From: Pseudomonas sp. ANT_H12B
GTDB lineage: Bacteria > Pseudomonadota > Gammaproteobacteria > Pseudomonadales > Pseudomonadaceae
Direction of reading: 5' to 3'
Assembly: GCF_008369325.1 (NCBI RefSeq)
Contig: NZ_VOBI01000013.1
Coordinates: 1 to 64,000 of the forward strand
DNA length: 64,000 nt
A program made the position numbers and the translations under genes. Each line of letters begins with the position of its first letter. The stretch's first letter is position 1. The notes beneath the pieces were generated by a model, which was not told the origin of the DNA, did no database searches, and was given only the letters and a program-made list of their open reading frames with translations. Positions 51,042-59,838 of the stretch are shown piece by piece.

Positions 51042-52148
51042 CTAGCTCACCCGTGCAAACCAGCGCCCGCTTTCGCAGACCGCCCGGCCTTCCATTTCCA
51101 GTTCAGTCAACGCTGCCAGCACTTTCGGCAAGGTCCAGCCGCTGCCTTGTGCCAAAGCCTCACTGGTATGCGGTGCCGCGTGAAGCAACATGAGCAAAGG
51201 ATGAGACACCGCAATTGACGACGCCTCTGTGGATAACGGCAACTGTTGCCAGCCGCGCAAGGCTTCGAGGATGTGTTCGATGGTTTCCACCAGCACCGCG
51301 CCATCGCGGATCAACTGATGGCAACCGCGCGCGCCGGGATGATGGATCGATCCCGGGATCGCATACACCTCGCGACCTTGCTCCGCCGCCAGTCTCGCGG
51401 TGATCAATGAACCGCTGGCGACGCTGGCCTCAACCACCAGCACGCCGAGGGATAAACCGCTGATGATTCGATTGCGCCGGGGGAAGTTGCTGGCGCTCGG
51501 GCCGGCGTCCAGCGGGAACTCCGAAAGCACCGCGCTGCCCGAGGCGATCATGGCGTCCGCCAGCCGACGGTTGCGCTGTGGATAAAACTTTTCAAGGCCC
51601 GTGCCAAGTACCCCTACCGTTCGCCCGCCAACGTCCAGCGCTGCCTGGTGCGCAGCGGCATCAATGCCCAGGGCCAGACCGCTGGTAATGACAAAACCGG
51701 CGCCGGCCAAACTTCGCGAAAATGCGGCGGCGGTGTCCATACCCGGCCGTGAAGCGCGACGGCTGCCAACCATCGCCAGCTGCGGTTTTTCCAGGATGCC
51801 TGGATCGCCCGCAACGAATAAAAGCGGCGGCGCATCACTGATTTCCGCCAGCAGCGCTGGGTACTCAGGCTGGTCCCACATCAGCAAATGCTGACCCGGA
51901 CGCTCTAACCAGGCCAATGCGTGGCTCGCGCCGTCACGGATTTCATTGGAGCGCCTGGCCTCCGCACAAGCAAATGGCAGACCCAGCGAACGCCAGGCGC
52001 TGGCGGGGGCGCTGATGGCTTTGGACGCCGAACCGAAGGCCTCAAGCAATTTCTTGAATCGCGCAGGGCCGAGATCCGGCAAGCGATGCAGACGTAAACG
52101 AGCTTCCAGTTCCGCAGGGGAAACCGGTGTGACGGTAGACAGCGACAT
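51042..52148 (-). CDS. dprA: DNA-processing protein DprA
   Basis: The 368-residue protein loads RecA onto incoming single-stranded DNA in transformation. The Rossmann-like DprA domain (about 80-290) has MVGSRRASRPG, SGLALGIDAAAH, FPRRNRIISGLSLGVLVVEA and GSLITARLAAEQGREVYAIPG. The C-terminal winged-helix domain (DprA_WH) covers about 305-365. The N-terminal 75 residues resemble a SAM/helix-hairpin region. Three DnaA boxes lie in or just beyond this gene. Confidence 0.94.
   Translation of the reverse strand: MSLSTVTPVSPAELEARLRLHRLPDLGPARFKKLLEAFGSASKAISAPASAWRSLGLPFACAEARRSNEIRDGASHALAWLERPGQHLLMWDQPEYPALLAEISDAPPLLFVAGDPGILEKPQLAMVGSRRASRPGMDTAAAFSRSLAGAGFVITSGLALGIDAAAHQAALDVGGRTVGVLGTGLEKFYPQRNRRLADAMIASGSAVLSEFPLDAGPSASNFPRRNRIISGLSLGVLVVEASVASGSLITARLAAEQGREVYAIPGSIHHPGARGCHQLIRDGAVLVETIEHILEALRGWQQLPLSTEASSIAVSHPLLMLLHAAPHTSEALAQGSGWTLPKVLAALTELEMEGRAVCESGRWFARVS
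51228..51236 (-). other. Perfect DnaA box
   Basis: TGTGGATAA within the 3' part of dprA. Confidence 0.6.
51577..51585 (-). other. Perfect DnaA box
   Basis: TGTGGATAA in the central part of dprA. Confidence 0.6.
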
Positions 52149-52193
52149 GGATCATCCTTGATCGTTATGAGCCCCGTTCAAACGGGAATAAGC

Positions 52194-52202
52194 TGTGGAT
52201 AA
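52194..52202 (-). other. Perfect DnaA box
   Basis: TGTGGATAA in the intergenic gap between dprA and the LysM gene, 9 bases past the small inverted repeat CCCGTTCAAACGGG. Confidence 0.6.
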
Positions 52203-52228
52203 CTCTGTTGGTAACTTGTGGAGCAGGC

Positions 52229-53254
52229 TTACGGATTTCGCACCTTGTCCATCACCGCCAAGGAGCGCGATGCGTTGAGCACCAGCCCGTAGCTGAGCTT
52301 GTCGTAGGTACGAAACACCATCAGTAAACCGGCGCGTTCATCAGGGATTTTCAACGGCTGGCCAGTGATTCGATCACGCACGGTTTCGCCGGTTTTCATC
52401 ACCACCAACACGTTGCCTTCGACCAGACCATCACGTTGGCCCTTGTTCAGGGTGACCACATCCAGCGCGCCAATCTGGGTAACCCCGCGTGGCACATCGA
52501 TGATCAAGCCGTCGATCTCGCTCTTCGGTGCGCTGGGCATGAAGGTCGAGTTGATCGATCGCTCTTCGCCACTGAACAGCCGATCGCCGAGTCGCACTTC
52601 CTGAGTCGTGCGTTGCAGGGCCAACGTAGCGACGTCACCTTCGGTGGCAACAATCTCGCCGCCGCCAATGTCGTCGGCATTGATCCCCAAAAACTCCTTG
52701 CTCTGCGGATCGGTGTAGACCTTGCCCTGACGGAAGATGCCGTAGACCGGCTGAGCCGGGTCGAAGTGGCCACGAGCGAAGATGCGATCCCCCGTGCCGC
52801 TGAGCACTCTTTCGGCATCACCGGCGACGATGTAAGGCGCCTTGTCGAAATCCTCAACCTTGTCGACGATGCGATTGCTCAGCAAAAAGCTGTTGATCGC
52901 TTGCAGCGGAATGCTTGGGATCGCATCGGCAACCGGCGAACTGCGCACCCGTGGCGAAAGCTTGATGGTGCCCCTGGAAGCCCCGCGATTGAGGGTCAGA
53001 CGCGGCTGGCCATTGACGTAGACCAGCGACAGCAAGTCGCCGGGATAGATGAGATTGGGGTTTTCGATCTGTGGATTGGCCTGCCATAGCTCCGGCCATT
53101 TCCACGGCTCACGGAGGAATTTTCTCGATATGTCCCAGAGTGTGTCGCCCGTTACCACGGTGTATTGCTGTGGAAAACCTTCCTTGAGTTGCACTTGCCC
53201 GTGCGCAAAACCGGCCGAGGCCAGAAGGAGCAAGGCGAGTAGTGATTTCCTCAT
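52229..53254 (-). CDS. LysM-domain envelope protein (PA0020-like)
   Basis: The 341-residue exported protein has a signal peptide (cleavage near GFAHG-QV) and one LysM domain (about 33-80, YTVVTGDTLWDISRKFL, then NLIYPGDLL) that should bind peptidoglycan. A C-terminal region of about 260 residues carries no catalytic motif I recognise. The start at 53254 places the signal peptide at the N-terminus; an ATG at 53320 adds 22 residues. It is divergent from def, as in other pseudomonads. Confidence 0.87.
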   Translation of the reverse strand: MRKSLLALLLLASAGFAHGQVQLKEGFPQQYTVVTGDTLWDISRKFLREPWKWPELWQANPQIENPNLIYPGDLLSLVYVNGQPRLTLNRGASRGTIKLSPRVRSSPVADAIPSIPLQAINSFLLSNRIVDKVEDFDKAPYIVAGDAERVLSGTGDRIFARGHFDPAQPVYGIFRQGKVYTDPQSKEFLGINADDIGGGEIVATEGDVATLALQRTTQEVRLGDRLFSGEERSINSTFMPSAPKSEIDGLIIDVPRGVTQIGALDVVTLNKGQRDGLVEGNVLVVMKTGETVRDRITGQPLKIPDERAGLLMVFRTYDKLSYGLVLNASRSLAVMDKVRNP

Positions 53255-53425
53255 GCGGTGAATCCCTTTATTATGTGCATTCGCGTAGAACGCCAGAGCC
53301 CCCGTGGCTCGCTCCCCCATTTGTTTATGAAGAAAAGGGAGCTACGTTTTACAACGGTAGCCTGCATCTTCGGACACGTCAGGCCATCGACCCGACTTTA
53401 CCTCACACGTGCAGCAAATAAGCTT

Positions 53426-53932
53426 ATGGCCATTTTAGACATCCTCGAATTTCCCGACTCGCGCCTGCGCACTATCGCCAAACCTGTGGCCGTAGTGGAC
53501 GACGAAGTGCGTCAGTTGGTCGATGACATGTTTGAAACAATGTATGAAGCGCCAGGCATCGGCCTCGCCGCGACCCAGGTCAACGTGCACAAACGTATCG
53601 TCGTGATGGACCTCTCCGAAGACCGCAGCGAACCACGGGTGTTCATCAACCCCGAGTTCGAAACCCTGACCGACGAGATGGAGCAGTATCAGGAAGGCTG
53701 CCTCTCTGTGCCGGGCTTCTACGAAAACGTCGATCGCCCGCAGAAGGTCAAAATCAAGGCCCTGGACCGCGACGGCCAGCCTTACGAACTGATCGCCGAA
53801 GGCCTGCTCGCGGTGTGCATCCAGCATGAATGCGACCACCTGAACGGCAAATTGTTCGTCGACTACCTGTCTAATCTAAAACGCGACCGAATCAAGAAGA
53901 AACTGGAAAAGCTCCATCGCCAGAACGCTTGA
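53426..53932 (+). CDS. def: Peptide deformylase
   Basis: The 168-residue metalloenzyme removes the formyl group from nascent proteins. All three motifs are present: GIGLAATQV (about 44-52), EGCLSVPG with its metal-ligand Cys (about 90), and HECDHLNG (about 132-139). The ATG at 53426 gives the standard length; the 56-residue in-frame extension upstream overlaps the promoter region and was rejected. fmt follows after an intrinsic terminator. Confidence 0.97.
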   Translation: MAILDILEFPDSRLRTIAKPVAVVDDEVRQLVDDMFETMYEAPGIGLAATQVNVHKRIVVMDLSEDRSEPRVFINPEFETLTDEMEQYQEGCLSVPGFYENVDRPQKVKIKALDRDGQPYELIAEGLLAVCIQHECDHLNGKLFVDYLSNLKRDRIKKKLEKLHRQNA

Positions 53933-53944
53933 TGCCCTCCTTTC

Positions 53945-53970
53945 AAAGGCTTGCTGCGGCAAGCCTTTTT
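53945..53970 (+). terminator. Intrinsic terminator between def and fmt
   Basis: AAAGGCTTG (53945-53953) and CAAGCCTTT (53960-53968) form a perfect 9-bp stem with loop CTGCGG, followed by TTCTTTTC. It ends only 20 bases before the fmt start, so fmt is reached by partial readthrough or a separate promoter. Confidence 0.8.
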
Positions 53971-53989
53971 CTTTTCAGAGATTGCTCCC

Positions 53990-54949
53990 ATGACTGAGCC
54001 ACTGCGCATCGTCTTTGCCGGCACCCCGGAATTCGCCGCCGAACACCTCAAGGCCCTGCTCGACAGCCCTTACGAGATCGTCGCGGTCTACACCCAACCG
54101 GACCGTCCGGCGGGTCGCGGGCAAAAGTTGATGCCAAGTCCGGTCAAGCAGTTGGCGCTGGAAAACAACATCCCGGTGTTGCAACCGCCGACGCTGCGCA
54201 ACGAAGACGCCCAGGCTGAACTGGCCGCGCTAAAGCCGGATTTGCTGGTGGTGGTCGCCTACGGTCTGATCCTGCCGCAAGTGGTGCTGGATATTCCGCG
54301 CCTGGGTTGCATCAACAGCCACGCCTCCTTGCTGCCACGCTGGCGCGGTGCGGCGCCGATCCAGCGCGCCGTCGAAGCGGGCGACAGCGAAAGCGGCGTG
54401 ACCGTCATGCGCATGGAACTGGGCCTCGACACTGGACCAATGCTGCTGAAAGTCACCACGCCGATCACCGCTGAAGACACCGGCGGCAGCCTCCACGACC
54501 GTCTGGCGCAAATGGGTCCGCCAGCGGTGATTCAGGCGATTACCGGCCTCGCTACGGGCACGCTGGAAGGCGAAGTGCAGGACGACAGCCTCGCCACTTA
54601 TGCTCACAAATTGAACAAGGACGAAGCGCGTATCGACTGGAGCCGCCCGGCGGTTGAACTGGAACGTCTGGTTCGCGCCTTCAACCCGTGGCCGATTACC
54701 CACAGCACGCTGAACGGTGAAGCGCTGAAAGTGCTCGCCGCGAGCATCGCTGAAGAGCAGGGCAATCCGGGTGAAATCCTCAGCGCCAGCAAGGAGGGTT
54801 TGATCGTCGCCTGCGGTGAGCAAGCCCTGTGTCTGACCCGTCTGCAATTGCCCGGCGGCAAGGCGCTGAACTTCAGCGACTTGTTCAACAGCCGTCGTGA
54901 GAAATTCGCCGTCGGCACCGTCCTAGGTCAAACGGCGGACGCTCAATGA
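53990..54949 (+). CDS. fmt: Methionyl-tRNA formyltransferase
   Basis: The 319-residue enzyme formylates initiator Met-tRNA. The N-terminal formyltransferase domain has VFAGTPEFAAEHL, VVAYGLILPQ and the catalytic NSHASLLPRWRGAAPIQRA. The C-terminal OB-like domain covers about 205-315. The start at 53990 matches the standard N-terminus; an ATG at 53951 overlaps the terminator stem. Its stop overlaps the rsmB start by ATGA. Confidence 0.96.
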   Translation: MTEPLRIVFAGTPEFAAEHLKALLDSPYEIVAVYTQPDRPAGRGQKLMPSPVKQLALENNIPVLQPPTLRNEDAQAELAALKPDLLVVVAYGLILPQVVLDIPRLGCINSHASLLPRWRGAAPIQRAVEAGDSESGVTVMRMELGLDTGPMLLKVTTPITAEDTGGSLHDRLAQMGPPAVIQAITGLATGTLEGEVQDDSLATYAHKLNKDEARIDWSRPAVELERLVRAFNPWPITHSTLNGEALKVLAASIAEEQGNPGEILSASKEGLIVACGEQALCLTRLQLPGGKALNFSDLFNSRREKFAVGTVLGQTADAQ

Positions 54950-56256
54950 ATCCACGTCTGGCCGCCGCCAAGGCACTGGCTGCTGTTCTTAACGGAAAAG
55001 CCTCACTCAACAGCTCTCTTCCGACACAAATGGACAAAGTCGAAGACCGCGATCGCGGCTTCACTCAGGACCTGGCGTTCGGCACCGCTCGCTGGCAACC
55101 GCGTCTGTCGGCGCTGGCGGCCAAGCTGCTGCAAAAACCATTCAAGGCTGCGGACGCCGATGTCGAGGCGTTGCTGCTGGTGGGTCTCTATCAATTGCTC
55201 TATACCCGCGTCCCGGCCCACGCCGCCATCGGTGAAACCGTCGGTTGCGCCGACAAACTGAAAAAGCCCTGGGCCAAAGCCTTGCTCAACGCCGTGTTGC
55301 GCCGCGCCCAGCGTGAAAGCGAAGCGCTGCTGGCGGAGCTGGAACACGACCCGGTGGTGCGCACTGCCCATCCACGCTGGCTGCAAAAATCCCTGAAAGC
55401 GTTCTGGCCTGAGCAGTGGGAAGCCATTTGCGCAGCGAACAACGCGCATCCGCCGATGATTTTGCGGGTCAACCGTCGTCATCACAGCCGCGATGCTTAT
55501 CTCGGGTTGCTGACCGACGCCGGCATCGCCGCCACGCCGTGTGTTTACAGTCAGGACGGCATCATTCTCCAAGCCGCTGCCGACGTGCGCAGCTTGCCGG
55601 GTTTCGCCGAAGGCTGGATCAGCGTGCAGGACGAAGCCGCGCAACTGGCCGCCGATCTGCTGGACCTGGCGCCGGGCCAACGGGTGCTGGACGCCTGCTG
55701 CGCACCGGGCGGCAAGACCTGCCACATCCTTGAAACCGAGCCTGAATTGGCTGGCGTCGTGGCGGTGGATCTGGAAGCCAAGCGTCTGGTGCGAGTGCGC
55801 GAGAACCTCGCACGCCTGGGCCTGAGCGCCGAACTGATCGCTGCCGACGGCCGCGACACAGCGACCTGGTGGGACGGCAAACCGTTCCAGCGCATCCTGC
55901 TGGACGCGCCGTGCTCGGCGACTGGCGTCATCCGCCGTCACCCGGACATCAAGTTGACTCGCCAACCCGACGACATCACCGCGCTGGCGGTGCTTCAGGG
56001 AGAGTTACTCGACGCCATGTGGATAACTCTGGAAGTCGGCGGCATCCTGCTTTACGCCACCTGCTCCACGCTGCCGACCGAGAACACCGAAGTCATTGAA
56101 GCCTTTCTCGCTCGTACACCGGGCGCCCGTGAACTGGACCTCGCAACGGTCGCCGGCATCAAACAGCCTCATGGCCGTCAACTGCTGGCCCAGGACGGCG
56201 GCCACGACGGGTTCTACTACGCCAAGTTGATCAAGATCGCCGCCGCACGCGGTTAA
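54946..56256 (+). CDS. rsmB: 16S rRNA m5C967 methyltransferase RsmB
   Basis: The 436-residue enzyme has an N-terminal NusB-like RNA-binding domain (about 1-135) and a SAM-dependent methyltransferase domain. The methyltransferase domain carries motif I LDACCAPGGKTCHIL, motif IV DAPCSATG with the catalytic Cys, and motif VI YATCSTLPTENTEV with the second Cys. It methylates C967 of 16S rRNA. It is translationally coupled to fmt (ATGA), and trkA follows 21 bases later. Confidence 0.96.
   Translation: MNPRLAAAKALAAVLNGKASLNSSLPTQMDKVEDRDRGFTQDLAFGTARWQPRLSALAAKLLQKPFKAADADVEALLLVGLYQLLYTRVPAHAAIGETVGCADKLKKPWAKALLNAVLRRAQRESEALLAELEHDPVVRTAHPRWLQKSLKAFWPEQWEAICAANNAHPPMILRVNRRHHSRDAYLGLLTDAGIAATPCVYSQDGIILQAAADVRSLPGFAEGWISVQDEAAQLAADLLDLAPGQRVLDACCAPGGKTCHILETEPELAGVVAVDLEAKRLVRVRENLARLGLSAELIAADGRDTATWWDGKPFQRILLDAPCSATGVIRRHPDIKLTRQPDDITALAVLQGELLDAMWITLEVGGILLYATCSTLPTENTEVIEAFLARTPGARELDLATVAGIKQPHGRQLLAQDGGHDGFYYAKLIKIAAARG
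56018..56026 (-). other. Perfect DnaA box
   Basis: TGTGGATAA within rsmB. Confidence 0.6.
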
Positions 56257-56277
56257 TGGGTTTTAAGGAGTGACTGG

Positions 56278-57651
56278 ATGAAAATCATCATCCTCGGCGC
56301 AGGGCAGGTCGGCGGTTCGCTGGCGGAACACCTGGCCAGCGAGGCCAATGACATCACCGTGGTCGACACCGACGGCGAACGCCTGCGCGACCTCGGCGAT
56401 CGGCTGGATATCCGCACGATACAGGGCCGCGGCTCGCTCCCGACCGTGCTGCGTCAGGCCGGTGCGGACGACGCCGACATGCTGGTGGCAGTCACCAGCA
56501 GTGACGAAACCAACATGGTTGCCTGCCAGGTCGCCCACACCCTGTTTCATACGCCGACCAAGATCGCCCGGGTCCGCGAAGCCGCGTACCTGACCCGCAC
56601 CGACCTGTTCGACAACGAAGCAATTCCGGTGGACGTGCTGATCAGCCCGGAGCAAGTGGTCACCAATTACATCAAGCGCCTGATCCAGCATCCGGGCGCC
56701 TTGCAGGTGATCGACTTCGCCGAAGGTAAAGCCCAATTGGTGGCGGTCAAGGCGTACTACGGCGGCCCGCTGGTGGGTCAGCAACTGCGCCAGTTGCGCG
56801 AACACATGCCGAATGTCGAAACCCGCGTCGCGGCGATTTTCCGGCGTGACCGACCGATTCTGCCGCAGGGCGATACGGTGATCGAGGCAGATGACGAAGT
56901 CTTTTTCATCGCCGCCAAGGCGAATATTCGCGCGGTGATGAGCGAAATGCGCCGCCTCGATGAGAGCTACAAGCGCATCGTCATCGCCGGTGGCGGGCAA
57001 ATCGGCGAGCGTCTGGCCGAAGCCATCGAAAGCCGTTACCAAGTGAAGATCATTGAGATGAACCCGGCACGCTGCCGTCATCTCTCGGACACCCTCGACA
57101 GCACCGTGGTGTTGCAGGGCAGTGCTTCGGATCGGGATCTGCTAATGGAAGAGAACATCGCCGACGCCGACCTTTTCCTGGCCCTGACCAACGACGACGA
57201 AGCCAACATCATGTCGTCGCTGCTGGCCAAGCGCCTGGGCGCGAAGAAGGTGATGACGATCATCAACAACCCGGCTTACGTCGACCTGATCCAGGGCGGC
57301 GACATCGACATTGCCATCAGCCCGCAACTGGCGACCATCGGTACCTTGCTGGCCCACGTGCGTCGCGGCGATATCGTCAGTGTTCACTCTCTGCGCCGGG
57401 GGGCGGCGGAGGCCATCGAGGCGATTGCCCACGGCGATGCGAAATCGAGCAAAGTGATCGGTAAATCCATCGAGAACATCGGCTTGCCACCGGGCACCAC
57501 CATCGGTGCGATCATTCGCGATGAAGAGGTGATCATCGCCCACGATGACACCGTGATCGCGGCGGGCGACCATGTGATTCTGTTCCTTGTGGATAAAAAG
57601 CATATTCGGGATGTGGAGAAGTTGTTCCATGTGGGACTCAGCTTCTTCTGA
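56278..57651 (+). CDS. trkA: Trk potassium uptake regulatory protein TrkA
   Basis: The 457-residue cytoplasmic NAD-binding subunit of the Trk potassium channel has two RCK units in tandem. The first has IIILGAGQVGGSLAEHL; the second (from about 232) has RIVIAGGGQIGERLAEAIE. Each is followed by a TrkA_C domain. It gates TrkH/TrkG, encoded elsewhere. The layout and length match E. coli TrkA (458 aa). It follows rsmB by 21 bases. Confidence 0.96.
   Translation: MKIIILGAGQVGGSLAEHLASEANDITVVDTDGERLRDLGDRLDIRTIQGRGSLPTVLRQAGADDADMLVAVTSSDETNMVACQVAHTLFHTPTKIARVREAAYLTRTDLFDNEAIPVDVLISPEQVVTNYIKRLIQHPGALQVIDFAEGKAQLVAVKAYYGGPLVGQQLRQLREHMPNVETRVAAIFRRDRPILPQGDTVIEADDEVFFIAAKANIRAVMSEMRRLDESYKRIVIAGGGQIGERLAEAIESRYQVKIIEMNPARCRHLSDTLDSTVVLQGSASDRDLLMEENIADADLFLALTNDDEANIMSSLLAKRLGAKKVMTIINNPAYVDLIQGGDIDIAISPQLATIGTLLAHVRRGDIVSVHSLRRGAAEAIEAIAHGDAKSSKVIGKSIENIGLPPGTTIGAIIRDEEVIIAHDDTVIAAGDHVILFLVDKKHIRDVEKLFHVGLSFF
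57588..57596 (-). other. Perfect DnaA box
   Basis: TGTGGATAA near the 3' end of trkA. Confidence 0.6.
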
Positions 57652-57699
57652 TCCAGAAGCTGCGATGGCCGGTCTGGCCTCATCGTCGGAACGCCGCCC

Positions 57700-57791
57700 G
57701 GAGCAGGCTCACTCCCACAGTTGATTTTTTGCCGGACACAAGATCTGTATTCACTGAAGAACTACTGTGGGAGTGAGCCTGCTCGCGATGG
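57700..57791. repeat. REPIN between trkA and the TPR gene
   Basis: GAGCAGGCTCACTCCCACAG (57701-57720) faces CTGTGGGAGTGAGCCTGCTC (from 57765). The spacer holds ATCTGTATTCACTGAAGAAC and matches the REPIN at 47399-47493. Confidence 0.85.
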
Positions 57792-57831
57792 CTATCTTGA
57801 AGCTGACACACCTCTAGAAGGAGTTCACCCA

Positions 57832-58146
57832 ATGATCGAATCCCTGGAAAAAATGCTCGCCAAGGGTGTGGATAACTCATTGCTGCGCTTCGGGCTGGGC
57901 AAGGGTTATCTGGATCTTGGGGAAAACGCCAAGGCTGCCGAGCATTTCCAGCGCTGCGTCGAATTTGATCCGAAGTATTCAGCGGCCTGGAAGCTGTTGG
58001 GCAAGGCCCATCTGGCGCTGGCGGATTTTGCGGCCGCGCGTCAGGCCTGGGAACAGGGCCTGGAAGCCGCCCGCGCCCATGGCGACAAACAGGCAGAGAA
58101 GGAAATGACCGTGTTTCTGAAGAAGCTTGAGCGGCAGGCGCACTGA
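57832..58146 (+). CDS. Small tetratricopeptide-repeat protein
   Basis: The 104-residue soluble protein has two to three TPR-like helical pairs (LLRFGLGKGYLDLGENAKAAEHF; AAWKLLGKAHLALADFAAARQAW) and a charged C-terminal helix. It probably mediates protein contacts; the partner is unknown. AAGGAG precedes the ATG at 57832; an in-frame ATG at 57721 lies in the REPIN. A DnaA box overlaps codons 12-15. Confidence 0.85.
   Translation: MIESLEKMLAKGVDNSLLRFGLGKGYLDLGENAKAAEHFQRCVEFDPKYSAAWKLLGKAHLALADFAAARQAWEQGLEAARAHGDKQAEKEMTVFLKKLERQAH
57867..57875 (-). other. Perfect DnaA box
   Basis: TGTGGATAA near the 5' end of the TPR gene. Confidence 0.6.
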
Positions 58147-58167
58147 TCAGAGGCAACTCAGGCCAAA

Positions 58168-58243
58168 GATCAAAAGATCGCAGCCTGCGGCAGCTCCTAC
58201 GGAGTGCACGTCGCGTCTTTGTAGGAGCCTGCGATCTTTTGAT
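58168..58243. repeat. Inverted repeat of the GTAGGAGCTGCCGCAGGCTGCGATC family
   Basis: GATCAAAAGATCGCAGCCTG (58168 onward) with CAGCTCCTAC faces GTAGGAGCCTGCGATCTTTT (58221 onward). The arms differ in length. The structure ends in GATTTTT, so it may also terminate the TPR transcript. This is a third repeat family, distinct from the REPs. Confidence 0.8.
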
Positions 58244-58255
58244 TTTTACCGGGAA

Positions 58256-58264
58256 TTATCCACA
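58256..58264 (+). other. Perfect DnaA box
   Basis: TTATCCACA in the gap just before the 3' end of the acyltransferase gene. Confidence 0.6.
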
Positions 58265-58271
58265 GCCAGCA

Positions 58272-59159
58272 TCAGTACCAGCGCTCTTCACCCGGCGGAC
58301 GCTTCTTGAAGCGCTTCATGCTCCACATGTACTGGCTCGGATACGCCCGCACATAGCGCTCGACCACCTGGCTCATGGCCGCGCAGGACGTTTCGGTATC
58401 GGTGCTGTACATGGCTTCTGGCGCGGCTTCGAGGATCACCTTGTAACCCGAACCGTCCGGCAGCCGCAGGGCATGCAGGAACACGCCGACCGCTTTGCCG
58501 CCCGCGAGCATGTTCGGTACGAATTTGCTGGTCAGGGCCTGAGTGGCGAAGAACGGCACAAAGATCCCGGCGGATTCGGACGGTTCCGGGTCAGCGGGAA
58601 TGCCCACTGCACCACCTTTGCGCACTTCCTTGATAACGCTGAGGATGCCTTCCTTGGTGGAAGCGGCCACCCGGTTGCCCAATTGCACCCGCTGCTTGCG
58701 CAGCAAATCATCCACAGCTTTGAGCTTTGGCGGACGATAAAAGATGATCGGTTTGCACTGGTTGCAATAGAAGTGGTTCAACACCTCCCAGTTGCCCAAG
58801 TGACTGGTGATGCCGACGACACCTTTGCCGGAGGCGAGGGCGTCCTTCAATACGTCCAGACCTTCGACTTCGCGCACCAGATCGATCGAACGCTGAGCTG
58901 GCCAGATCCAGGCACAGGCGCTTTCAGTGAGGGACTTGCCGATGTCTTTCAGGCTCTGACCGACCAGGCGCTCCCGTTCAGCGGGGTCCATTTCCGGGAA
59001 GCACTTGGCGAGGTTGATCCGCACCACGTCGCGGGAACGGTTCGGGGTTTTCCACATGACCCAGCCAATGGCTGCGCCCACGGCTTGTACTGCCCGCCAC
59101 GGAAGCAAGGCAAACAACCGCAGAGCGCCTACCAACAAGGCGCCTTTCAACTTATCCAC
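58272..59159 (-). CDS. LpxL/HtrB-family lipid A acyltransferase (PA0011-like)
   Basis: The 295-residue protein has an N-terminal hydrophobic anchor (about 8-34) and a lysophospholipid/lipid A acyltransferase domain. The catalytic HX4E motif is SHLGNWE (about 118-124). It would add a secondary acyl chain to lipid A at the inner membrane's cytoplasmic face. P. aeruginosa PA0011 is its positional homologue. Chain length and position cannot be told from sequence. Its start codon region overlaps a DnaA box. Confidence 0.88.
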   Translation of the reverse strand: MDKLKGALLVGALRLFALLPWRAVQAVGAAIGWVMWKTPNRSRDVVRINLAKCFPEMDPAERERLVGQSLKDIGKSLTESACAWIWPAQRSIDLVREVEGLDVLKDALASGKGVVGITSHLGNWEVLNHFYCNQCKPIIFYRPPKLKAVDDLLRKQRVQLGNRVAASTKEGILSVIKEVRKGGAVGIPADPEPSESAGIFVPFFATQALTSKFVPNMLAGGKAVGVFLHALRLPDGSGYKVILEAAPEAMYSTDTETSCAAMSQVVERYVRAYPSQYMWSMKRFKKRPPGEERWY

Positions 59160-59160
59160 A
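59152..59160 (+). other. Perfect DnaA box
   Basis: TTATCCACA covering the start codon region of the acyltransferase gene. Confidence 0.6.
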
Positions 59161-59199
59161 GGTCACTCCTGATCTTGTGCTGTGCGCGAGGCGGCTATT

Positions 59200-59757
59200 C
59201 TAACCGCCGTTCGCCAAGGTCGCGTAACGATCGCAATCTCGGGTGTGGTCCATGACCATGCCCGAGGCCTGCATCAGCGCGTAGCAAATGGTCGGACCGA
59301 CGAAGGTGAATCCGGCTTTTTTCAGGCCTTTGCTCATTTCCACCGCGACCGGCGTAACCGCCGGCACTTCGGTGCGATTCTTGAAATGATTGATCTGCGG
59401 AACGCCTCCGACGAAGGACCACAGAAACCCCACCGGATCCTCCAGCGCCAGCCAGGCCTGAGCATTGCGCCGGGCCGCGTTGAGTTTCAGACGATTGCGG
59501 ATAATCCCCGGATCGAGCATCAATTCATCGATTTCGGCGTCGCTCATTTGCGCCACGCGCTGTACGTCGAAGCCGAACATCACCTGACGATAGTGCTCAC
59601 GTTTACGCAGCACGGTGATCCAAGAAAGGCCGGCCTGGAACCCTTCGAGCAAAAGCAACTCGAACAATCCCTGCGCATCGCGTAGCGGCGTGCCCCACTC
59701 CTGATCGTGATAAGCCATGTACAACGGATCTTCGGAACACCAAAAGCAGCGTGGCAT
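59200..59757 (-). CDS. tag: DNA-3-methyladenine glycosylase I
   Basis: The 185-residue base-excision enzyme removes 3-methyladenine. The zinc site of Tag is kept: C4, H17 (YHDQEW) and the C-terminal His/Cys in DHTRDCDRY. A GFTFVGPTICYALMQA segment and FELLLLEGFQAGLSW are family patterns. The start at 59757 gives the standard MPRCFWC N-terminus; longer in-frame openings run back through glyQ and were rejected. It is divergent from glyQ with an 81-base gap. Confidence 0.94.
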   Translation of the reverse strand: MPRCFWCSEDPLYMAYHDQEWGTPLRDAQGLFELLLLEGFQAGLSWITVLRKREHYRQVMFGFDVQRVAQMSDAEIDELMLDPGIIRNRLKLNAARRNAQAWLALEDPVGFLWSFVGGVPQINHFKNRTEVPAVTPVAVEMSKGLKKAGFTFVGPTICYALMQASGMVMDHTRDCDRYATLANGG

Positions 59758-59838
59758 AAGGCTCCAGGGGGCGTGCGCAGGACCGAATCGGGTATACTCC
59801 CGCTCTTTAAATCGCAGCCCAAGAAACAGGTGAATTTC

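Noticed and set aside
58701..58720. Further DnaA-like sites such as ATCATCCACAGC and TTTATCCACTCC (49561 region)
   Set aside because: Each has one mismatch to TTATCCACA and was left out of the perfect-box count.
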